Positions 6,503-11,182 of a DNA stretch of 11,182 bases are shown here, piece after piece (the stretch's first letter is position 1; each line of letters opens with the position of its first letter). The DNA is taken from the NCBI GenBank assembly GCA_934215455.1, contig CAKPZX010000046.1:1-11182 (forward strand). The letters run 5' to 3'. A program made the translations under genes and the position numbers. The stretch comes from an uncultured Streptococcus sp. (lineage in GTDB: Bacteria > Bacillota > Bacilli > Lactobacillales > Streptococcaceae). Under the pieces are notes generated by a model. It made no database searches. It was not told where the DNA came from and saw nothing but the letters and a program-made list of their open reading frames with translations.

Positions 6503-7345
6503 TTAAAAATCTTTGGTGTCCGGATCTGGTGCACCTGCTTCAACCGGAAGATGGCGAAGGAGTTCCATATCATCTGCCGTCAATTCAAAATCAAAGCAAT
6601 TTAAATTACTCGCAATCCGCTCAGGTGTAACCGATTTTGGCAGTGGAAGGAAACCTTCTTGCAAACTCCAAGCTAGGGCTAGTTGAGCAACCGTCTTTCC
6701 ATATTTAGTAGCCATTTCTTTTACTTGTTCATTTTGGAACAATTCTCCTTGGCCAAAAGGTCCCCAAGCCTCTAGTAAAATGCCATGCTTGCGACTTGCT
6801 ACAATGACTTCGCTTTGGTACACCCCAGGTGCTAGACGAATTTGGTTCACAGCCGGAATGACCCGAGCTGTTTCAAGGAGGGCTTCCAAATGATGAGGCA
6901 GAAAATTGCTAATACCAATAGCCCGAACCTTGCCAACAGCTAACATATCTTCCATTGCCCGCCAAACCTCAGCATTTCGTTGTTTCCAAGCATCATTTTC
7001 TCGAAGGGGTTTTGGATTTGGCCAATGAATCAAATAAAGATCTACATAGTCCAAGCCTAGTTTCTCAAGAGACTCTTCCAAAGCAGCTTGAGCGTCTTCA
7101 TAGGTGCGATGAGTATTCCAAAGTTTGGTGGTAATAAACAGGTCTTCGCGCGCAAGACCACTGTCTTTAATGGCCCGACCCACACTCTCTTCATTCTGAT
7201 AAATCGCAGCTGTATCGATATGGCGATAACCTGCTTTTAAAGCAGCTAAGACAGCTTGATAGGCTTCTTCTCCATCCGCTGCTTTCCACGTCCCAAATCC
7301 CAATACAGGAATCTCCACCCCATTATTTAAACGATAATGATTCAT
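6503..7345 (-). CDS. Aldo/keto reductase (2,5-diketo-D-gluconate reductase-like)
   Basis: A 280-residue single-domain TIM-barrel oxidoreductase that uses NAD(P)H to reduce carbonyl groups. The AKR tetrad is complete: Asp44 and Tyr49 (GYRHIDTAAIYQNE), Lys74 (ITTKLW) and His107 (LYLIHWP). 'GISNF' and the late 'PKSVTPERIASN' cofactor-binding segment are also present. Length and motifs fit the AKR5-like bacterial group annotated as 2,5-diketo-D-gluconate reductase or glyoxal/methylglyoxal reductase; the physiological substrate is not predictable. The start overlaps the stop of the small membrane protein gene upstream by ATGA (7342-7345), and AAAGGAAAG supplies the RBS, so translation is probably coupled. 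The terminator at 6449-6480 closes the unit. Confidence 0.93.
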   Translation of the reverse strand: MNHYRLNNGVEIPVLGFGTWKAADGEEAYQAVLAALKAGYRHIDTAAIYQNEESVGRAIKDSGLAREDLFITTKLWNTHRTYEDAQAALEESLEKLGLDYVDLYLIHWPNPKPLRENDAWKQRNAEVWRAMEDMLAVGKVRAIGISNFLPHHLEALLETARVIPAVNQIRLAPGVYQSEVIVASRKHGILLEAWGPFGQGELFQNEQVKEMATKYGKTVAQLALAWSLQEGFLPLPKSVTPERIASNLNCFDFELTADDMELLRHLPVEAGAPDPDTKDF

Positions 7346-7560
7346 TTTTTCTTTCCTTTCTTCGATTTCGGTTTCTTAGGCCCTCGAAGCTTGAGCTCTG
7401 GCTTAAAAATATTCTTCTTAGTTGGCTCCATCTTCTTGCTATAAAAACTATAGAGTAAAAATGCCCCACCAACAATCACAATAAAGATATTTTTTCTTAC
7501 AATCCCATAGAGCAAGAAAAAAATTCCCATCAATAAAAAACGTATATCAATTGCCTTCAT
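7342..7560 (-). CDS. Small Lys-rich membrane protein, unknown function
   Basis: A 72-residue protein. Residues about 8-22 (FLLMGIFFLLYGIV) and 25-40 (IFIVIVGGAFLLYSF) are two closely spaced hydrophobic segments compatible with a membrane hairpin. The remaining C-terminal third is strongly basic and ends in PKKPKSKKGKKK, expected to face the cytoplasm by the positive-inside rule. I do not recognise a family. It has its own promoter with an extended -10 (7585-7613) and a GAGGT ribosome-binding site, and its stop overlaps the reductase start by four bases, so the two genes form an operon. The good promoter, RBS and coupling argue that it is a real gene. Confidence 0.8.
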   Translation of the reverse strand: MKAIDIRFLLMGIFFLLYGIVRKNIFIVIVGGAFLLYSFYSKKMEPTKKNIFKPELKLRGPKKPKSKKGKKK

Positions 7561-7584
7561 AAGCTACCTCACATTTCAATTCCC

Positions 7585-7613
7585 ATTATAGCATGAAAAG
7601 ACAGCATTCACAA
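7585..7613 (-). promoter_or_regulatory. Promoter of the small membrane protein/reductase operon
   Basis: TTGTGA (7613-7608), a 17-bp spacer and TATAAT (7590-7585) with an extended -10 TG (TGCTATAAT), about 25 bp before the start codon. Confidence 0.75.
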
Positions 7614-7635
7614 AATTGCACTACCATCGGTAAAC

Positions 7636-7665
7636 AAAAACCTCTCTAGGTATGACCTAGAGAGG
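7636..7665 (-). terminator. nagA terminator
   Basis: A perfect 11-bp stem CCTCTCTAGGT (7641-7651) / ACCTAGAGAGG (7655-7665) with a 3-nt loop, followed on the minus strand by TTTTT (7640-7636). It lies about 27 bp beyond the nagA stop. Confidence 0.95.
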
Positions 7666-7691
7666 AAGTATTCTATCTTTAATTCTTGAAT

Positions 7692-8849
7692 CTAGTTGGT
7701 AGCCTGGTAACGTTTGACCCCATCGAGATAGGTCGCAACCAGATCCAAATTTTGATCAAGCACGATGAAGTCCGCATCATATCCTTCTCGAATTTGACCA
7801 CAAACATCATCAATATGGACTGATTTTGCCGGATTAAGGCTAGCCATCATCACTGCTTCGTGAGGGTTAGCAATTCCCCACTCTACAACATTTTTTAATC
7901 CATCTTTCAATTTCAAGATTGAGCCAGCTAGATTACCAGTTGATTTCAAGCGAGCAGTTCCTTCAGCGACCACAACCGGGAATTCCCCAAGCATGTAGTC
8001 CCCGTCTTCTAAGCCCCCAGCTGTCATACAGTCCGTAATCAAGGCAACATTTTCTTTTCCTTTTTGTTTCATCAGGATATCACACGCTAGCGGATCAACG
8101 TGATGGCCATCACAGATCAACTCTGCTGTAGTATGAGGCAACTCATACATGGCACCAACCATACCGAGTTCACGGTGCGTCAAACCACGCATACCATTGT
8201 AGGCATGCACCCAGACACTCGCACCTGCATCAACCGCTTTTTTAGCTTCTTCAAAAGTAGCATTGGAGTGTCCCAGAGCGACAGTCACTCCTTCTCCTGT
8301 AATAGTCCGAACAAATTCTTCCACCCCTTCACGCTCGGGAGCAAGGGCAATCTTATTCAACAGACCATTGGCAGCTTTTTGCCAAGCCCGGAATTCTTCC
8401 ATACTTGGATCCTTCATATAAGCTGGGTTTTGAGCTCCCTTGTATTTTTCTGTGAAATAAGGTCCTTCAAAATAAATCCCGCGAATCTTAGCTCCTGTTG
8501 CTTCTTTGTATCGTGCACCGATATTTTCAGTGACTGCCAAAAGTTGTTCATAAGAGGAAGTAAGGGTCGTAGGCAAAAAGCTCGTAACCCCTGTACTCAA
8601 GAGACCTTCACTCATAGTATGGAGAGTGCCTTCGATATTATTATCCATCACATCGACCCCACCAAATCCGTGAATATGGGTATCCACGAGGCCAGGCGCA
8701 ATACTGTACCCCGAATAATCTAGCACATCCGCACCTTCTGGTAAGCTTTCCACATGTTTTCCAAACTTGCCATCAACGAGTTCCAAATAGCCTCCGCGGC
8801 GTACCCCATGTGGGTAATAAAATTGATCTGCTTTAATATATGTAGACAT
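7692..8849 (-). CDS. nagA: N-acetylglucosamine-6-phosphate deacetylase
   Basis: A 385-residue cytoplasmic metal-dependent hydrolase of the amidohydrolase superfamily. It converts GlcNAc-6-phosphate to glucosamine-6-phosphate and acetate, the first intracellular step of GlcNAc use and cell-wall amino-sugar recycling. Visible motifs (numbered from this start): DTHIHG (His58, His60), YFEGPY (Glu128), ALGHSNAT (His194), VHAYNGM (His215), CDGHHV (His249) and the catalytic aspartate Asp273 in ALITDCM. I chose the ATG at 8847-8849 (MSTYIKADQ) because AAAGGA lies at proper spacing. An in-frame ATG at 8883-8885 would add 12 residues unlike the family and lacks a good RBS. The gene is alone between two terminators. 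Its promoter carries NagR-like and CcpA-like sites. Confidence 0.96.
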   Translation of the reverse strand: MSTYIKADQFYYPHGVRRGGYLELVDGKFGKHVESLPEGADVLDYSGYSIAPGLVDTHIHGFGGVDVMDNNIEGTLHTMSEGLLSTGVTSFLPTTLTSSYEQLLAVTENIGARYKEATGAKIRGIYFEGPYFTEKYKGAQNPAYMKDPSMEEFRAWQKAANGLLNKIALAPEREGVEEFVRTITGEGVTVALGHSNATFEEAKKAVDAGASVWVHAYNGMRGLTHRELGMVGAMYELPHTTAELICDGHHVDPLACDILMKQKGKENVALITDCMTAGGLEDGDYMLGEFPVVVAEGTARLKSTGNLAGSILKLKDGLKNVVEWGIANPHEAVMMASLNPAKSVHIDDVCGQIREGYDADFIVLDQNLDLVATYLDGVKRYQATN

Positions 8850-8899
8850 AAAATCGTCCTTTCCATTGTAGGAACTGTGTTCCATTTATATTCATACAT

Positions 8900-8928
8900 A
8901 TTATAACGCTTTCACTTCCATTTGTAAA
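8900..8928 (-). promoter_or_regulatory. nagA promoter
   Basis: TTTACA (8928-8923), a 17-bp spacer and TATAAT (8905-8900) form a near-consensus sigma-A promoter about 50 bp upstream of the chosen nagA start. Confidence 0.88.
8901..8914 (-). promoter_or_regulatory. cre-like CcpA site over the nagA -10
   Basis: The minus strand reads TGAAAGCGTTATAA, one mismatch from the cre consensus TGWNANCGNTNWCA. It overlaps the -10 box, a position that would let CcpA-HPr repress nagA when a preferred sugar is present. Confidence 0.65.
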
Positions 8929-8943
8929 TGGTCTAGACCTATT
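8927..8943. promoter_or_regulatory. NagR/YvoA-type (dre) operator at the nagA -35
   Basis: AATGGTCTAGACCTATT contains the perfect 10-bp palindrome GGTCTAGACC (8930-8939). It closely resembles the operators of the GntR-family amino-sugar repressor (NagR in streptococci, YvoA in Bacillus; TGGTnTAGACCA-like). It abuts and overlaps the -35 box. Relief by a phosphorylated amino sugar is the expected logic. Confidence 0.72.
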
Positions 8944-8960
8944 TTTGAATAGAATCCAAC

Positions 8961-8994
8961 AAAAAACAGAGTAAGCTTCCTACTTACTCTGTTT
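8961..8994 (-). terminator. Terminator of the Na/Pi cotransporter gene
   Basis: A 12-bp stem AAACAGAGTAAG (8964-8975) / CTTACTCTGTTT (8983-8994) with a 7-nt loop; the minus strand then runs into T's (8966-8961). It starts within about 10 bp of the stop codon. Confidence 0.93.
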
Positions 8995-9002
8995 GACGTT
9001 CA

Positions 9003-10634
9003 TTAAATTTGCTCGATTTGTACTTTTTCAGCCAGATTCATGGCATGGTCTGCAACACGTGTATAGTGAGAAATGATATCAATAAAGTTCACTCCGGCTT
9101 GAGGTGTACATTCGCCTTGGTTCAAACGACGAATATGGGTTTTCCGAAGTCTTTTCTCCAATTTTTCAATTGCCTCGTGACGTGCTACTAGTTGGTTTGC
9201 AAGACTCACATCATTGTTCTCAACAGATTTTAAGGCATCCTCTACAAATTGATGGGTTTGGTTGTAAATATCTTCCAATTCAGCCAAGGCCGCTTCTGAA
9301 AAGACCACTTTCTTACGAATTAAATAATCGGTCAGATTGATCAAGGCTTCCGCGTGATCTCCAATCCGCTCCAAATCCCGTGAAGAATCCAAGATATTGG
9401 TGAGAACTTCACTTTCTCTCGGACTCAAGGCTTCACTTGACAAACGAATCAGGTAGCGAGTCAAATCATCATCAATGGTATTGATGGCTTCTTCTGTCTT
9501 ATGACCCTTTTCAGCTGTTTTCTCATTTTGATGAAGAATATAATCATAAGAGAGGCTAAAGGCTTTATCTGCATACCCACCTAAATGAAGCAACTCTTTT
9601 TTCGCATTCCCAAGAGCAATTGAAGGCGCTTGAGTGATCAAGTTTTCATCCAAGTAGAGCGGTTCATATTTGACAACCTCATCCTCACCAGGAATCAGCT
9701 TGGTTACAAAGTATGCCAAAGCTCCAATGAATGGGAATTGAATGATGGTATTGGTCACGTTAAAAGCTCCGTGAGAAAAAGCAATGGTCATTTCTGGTGA
9801 CAAGTGCAAGAGTCCTTGGAAGTATTCAATCATGGCTGTAAAAGGTGTTAACAAGATAAGACAAAGGATTGTACCGATCAAGTTAAAGAGCACGTGGGTT
9901 GCTGCAACACGCTTAGCAGAAACATTGGCCCCCATCGCTGCAATAATAACTGTCAAGGTTGTTCCGATGTTGTCCCCAAAAAGAATAGGTAAAGAACCGC
10001 GAAGATCTAGGAAACCACCTGAATACAAACCTTGTAGAATCCCAATGGTAGCTGAGGAAGCTTGAATCAAAACGGTGATGATGGCTCCTGCTAAAACACC
10101 CAGAATTGGATTTTTTCCAAGAGTGATCATGTACTGACTAAATTCTGGCAAATCTTTCAAAGGACTCATTCCCGCACTAATCAGGTTTAAAGCGTAGAAA
10201 ATTCCTCCAACCCCAAAGAGAATGCGACCAATATTATTGGCCATTCGATTCTTGGTAAAGAAAAGTAAGACCGTTCCAAGAAACATAATTGGAAGGGCAT
10301 AAGTCCCCAGTTTAAACCCAATAATGAATGAGGTGACCGTGGTCCCGATATTAGCCCCCATGATGATCCCAATGGCTTGACGCAAGGTCAAGAGACCCGC
10401 ACTGACCAGACCAACGGTAATCACCGTTACCCCAGTACTAGACTGAATAAGGGCTGTCACAACAATCCCTACTAAGACTCCAAGGAAGGGATTGCTGGTA
10501 TATTTATCAATATAGTAGCGAAGACGGTCACCTGCAGCTTGTTGCAGTCCTTCTCCCATGGTTTTAATACTATAGAGAAAGAGACCCAACCCTCCCAAAA
10601 AGTTAAACAAAATTTCCTGCCAGTTAATGGACAT
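9003..10634 (-). CDS. Na+/phosphate cotransporter with PhoU-like C-terminal domain
   Basis: A 543-residue integral membrane protein of the Na/Pi cotransporter II (NptA/YjbB) family. Two Na_Pi_cotrans repeats are visible. The first has TALIQSSTGVTVIT (Gln-Ser-Ser near residues 64-66) and GANIGTT; the second has TVLIQASSATIGI (about 189-200) and GDNIGTT (about 220-226). The paired QSS/QASS and GxNIGTT motifs mark the transport core. After roughly eight membrane segments, residues from about 335 form a soluble helical PhoU-like domain (ILDSSRDLERIGDHAEALIN and a late HYTRVADHAMNLAEKV). PhoU-like tails of this family are thought to regulate phosphate movement, and some homologues export rather than import phosphate, so direction is uncertain. 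I chose the ATG at 10632-10634 (MSINWQEI) because GGAGG is seven bases upstream; the ATG at 10638-10640 is too close to the RBS. Confidence 0.93.
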   Translation of the reverse strand: MSINWQEILFNFLGGLGLFLYSIKTMGEGLQQAAGDRLRYYIDKYTSNPFLGVLVGIVVTALIQSSTGVTVITVGLVSAGLLTLRQAIGIIMGANIGTTVTSFIIGFKLGTYALPIMFLGTVLLFFTKNRMANNIGRILFGVGGIFYALNLISAGMSPLKDLPEFSQYMITLGKNPILGVLAGAIITVLIQASSATIGILQGLYSGGFLDLRGSLPILFGDNIGTTLTVIIAAMGANVSAKRVAATHVLFNLIGTILCLILLTPFTAMIEYFQGLLHLSPEMTIAFSHGAFNVTNTIIQFPFIGALAYFVTKLIPGEDEVVKYEPLYLDENLITQAPSIALGNAKKELLHLGGYADKAFSLSYDYILHQNEKTAEKGHKTEEAINTIDDDLTRYLIRLSSEALSPRESEVLTNILDSSRDLERIGDHAEALINLTDYLIRKKVVFSEAALAELEDIYNQTHQFVEDALKSVENNDVSLANQLVARHEAIEKLEKRLRKTHIRRLNQGECTPQAGVNFIDIISHYTRVADHAMNLAEKVQIEQI

Positions 10635-10678
10635 GATCATTCCTCCAAATATGAGATCAGAAATAAAACTCCTCTCCT

Positions 10679-10707
10679 ATTGTAAAGGATAATTTCCAAT
10701 CACACAA
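10679..10707 (-). promoter_or_regulatory. Putative promoter of the Na/Pi cotransporter gene
   Basis: TTGTGT (10707-10702), a 17-bp spacer and TACAAT (10684-10679), about 45 bp before the start codon. The -35 is a half match, so strength is uncertain. No Pho-box-like repeat is obvious. The stretch 10708-10782 is AT-rich with nothing else I recognise. Confidence 0.55.
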
Positions 10708-10782
10708 GAGATTTCTGTAAATTTCTATTATTTTTTGAAACCGTTTTTTTCTTTCTGTTTTATTTTCCTCATTTTAAGAGCC

Positions 10783-10808
10783 AAAAAAGAGGTTGGAAAT
10801 TTCCAACC
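10783..10808 (-). terminator. Terminator downstream of rbfA
   Basis: A perfect 18-bp palindrome GGTTGGAAATTTCCAACC (10791-10808), followed on the minus strand by TCTTTTTT. It would end rbfA transcripts about 275 nt after the stop. A near-copy of this sequence (11066-11083) stands directly after the rbfA stop. Confidence 0.85.
10788..10804. repeat. Left copy of AGAGGTTGGAAATTT repeat
   Basis: AGAGGTTGGAAATTTCC here matches the inverted copy at 11066-11083 (AGAGGTTGGAAATTTTCC on the minus strand). Farther inward the two ends retain some likeness (GAGACTGTAGACAAACT versus CAGATTGAAAGACAAAGT), so imperfect terminal inverted repeats of roughly 40 bp bound a segment of about 295 bp. Confidence 0.55.
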
Positions 10809-10915
10809 CGAGACTGTAGACAAACTATTCTTTTTTATAAATCTAATAAATTCTATAAAAAGAAATGTTACTCGTTAGAGTGATTCAATCATCTACTGAA
10901 ACTTTTCGTCGTGAG

Positions 10916-10947
10916 AAAAGTACCTGAAACTTAATAGTTTCAGGTAC
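10916..10947 (-). terminator. Perfect 12-bp hairpin with short T-run
   Basis: GTACCTGAAACT (10920-10931) and AGTTTCAGGTAC (10936-10947) pair perfectly around a 4-nt loop; the minus strand continues TTTTCTC. It is terminator-like but with a short T-run. Its GTAC at 10944-10947 is also the 3' strand of the closing stem of the adjacent folded element, so the two structures compete. Confidence 0.55.
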
Positions 10948-11027
10948 TCGGAATTATTGAGACCTTAGGCTCAATAATTAGTCATGGAACTTCGTAGAAG
11001 TTCGCTGACGTCCGTACTCACCTAAGG
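10944..11027 (-). ncRNA. Structured intergenic element, copy B (pseudoknot fold)
   Basis: Read on the minus strand: CCTTAGG (11027-11021), the closing strand GTACGGA (11017-11011) which pairs with TCC-GA-GTAC (10952-10944), and then two hairpins. The first is GTCA-TG-GAACTTC / GAAGTTC-GC-TGAC at 10981-11009, with a 3-nt loop. The second is a perfect 10-bp stem AATTATTGAG / CTCAATAATT at 10952-10979, whose 8-nt loop contains CCTAAGG on the minus strand, exactly complementary to the upstream CCTTAGG. The layout and sequence match copy A at 133-304, including GGACGTC. Further small hairpins lie at 10901-10921 (ACTTTTC/GAAAAGT) and 11040-11052 (AAGAC/GTCTT). It follows rbfA on the same strand, so it would lie in its 3' UTR or be a separate small RNA. 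Confidence 0.6.
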
Positions 11028-11065
11028 AAAGTTTCTAAGAAGACTTTGTCTTTCAATCTGAGCGT

Positions 11066-11083
11066 GGAAAATTTCCAACCTCT
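11066..11083. repeat. Right copy of AGAGGTTGGAAATTT repeat
   Basis: This inverted near-copy of 10788-10804 abuts the rbfA stop codon. With the downstream copy it frames the folded 3' region. It may be the remnant of an original terminator hairpin that was split or duplicated. Confidence 0.55.
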
Positions 11084-11182
11084 CTAGTCTTTGTTCAAAT
11101 TGCGTAACATCTCATCGATCTTATTCCCGTATTCGATGGATTCGTCTTTCACAAAAGTAAGATCTGGAATCTTGTATAATTT
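11084..11182 (-). CDS. rbfA: Ribosome-binding factor A, C-terminus (partial)
   Basis: The minus strand from the window edge encodes 32 residues, starting [19 protein letters not shown] and ending [11 protein letters not shown], then TAG at 11084-11086. The 'IPDLTF...[14 protein letters not shown]' pattern is the conserved C-terminal part of RbfA, a small KH-fold factor needed for late maturation of the 30S subunit and 16S rRNA 5' end. The N-terminal part lies outside the window. No gene follows on this strand until the cotransporter, which has its own promoter, so rbfA is probably the last gene of its transcript. Confidence 0.88.
   Translation of the reverse strand, partial: KLYKIPDLTFVKDESIEYGNKIDEMLRNLNKD

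Noticed and set aside
8100..8723. 207-codon open frame on the plus strand opposite nagA
   Set aside because: It is entirely antisense to nagA coding sequence with all metal-site motifs intact; the composition is a reflection of nagA codons and there is no RBS.
8850..8885. Upstream ATG extending nagA by 12 residues
   Set aside because: The added residues are unlike the family, and AAAGGA is properly spaced only for the ATG at 8847-8849.
10635..10640. Upstream ATG of the Na/Pi cotransporter (MIMSINW)
   Set aside because: GGAGG lies nearly against this ATG but seven bases from the second one, so MSINW is the better start.
1..11182. CRISPR array, transposase, phage or toxin-antitoxin module
   Set aside because: No regularly spaced repeats, transposase motifs, integrase or paired small genes of those kinds are visible; the inserts noted are non-coding.

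Overview
The window looks like a chromosomal segment of a Streptococcus, most likely an oral (mitis/sanguinis-type) species. The evidence is the low GC content, a YSIRK-type signal peptide on a very large S8 surface protease, a split glyQ/glyS glycyl-tRNA synthetase behind a T-box leader, a CodY-like box, and the rbfA C-terminus. Every convincing gene lies on the minus strand, so the window reads biologically from right to left. I cannot name the species.

Right to left: (1) the last 32 codons of rbfA (11084-11182), followed by about 275 nt of gene-free but strongly folded sequence ending in a terminator at 10783-10808; (2) a Na+/Pi cotransporter with a PhoU-like tail (9003-10634) with its own promoter and terminator; (3) nagA (7692-8849), whose promoter carries a NagR/YvoA-type palindrome and a cre-like box; (4) a two-gene unit of a 72-residue Lys-rich membrane protein and an aldo/keto reductase with ATGA overlap (6503-7560); (5) a 1472-residue subtilisin-like surface protease with FIVAR repeats but no visible LPxTG anchor (1815-6233), with a CodY-like box inside its promoter; (6) the glycine T-box leader, a structured insert flanked by two copies of the glyQ ribosome-binding/start region, then glyQ (386-1303), another structured insert, and the start of glyS (1-104).

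The most interesting part is not coding. Two intergenic regions, glyQ-glyS (133-304, read on +) and downstream of rbfA (about 10920-11027, read on -), share a sequence and an RNA-like fold: a CCTTAGGT strand, a closing stem that starts at GTAC, a conserved GGACGTC, a variable hairpin, and a 10-bp hairpin whose loop (CCTAACGT / CCTAAGGT) can pair back to the CCTTAGG strand as a pseudoknot. Three of the ten base pairs of that hairpin differ by compensatory changes between the copies. I do not recognise this as a named family. A third folded insert (1329-1456) lies in the glyQ leader and may or may not be related.

Together the genes are translation housekeeping (glyQS, rbfA), amino-sugar use (nagA), phosphate/sodium transport and nutrition-linked surface proteolysis. 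They are separated by well-formed intrinsic terminators, so each unit is probably transcribed on its own.
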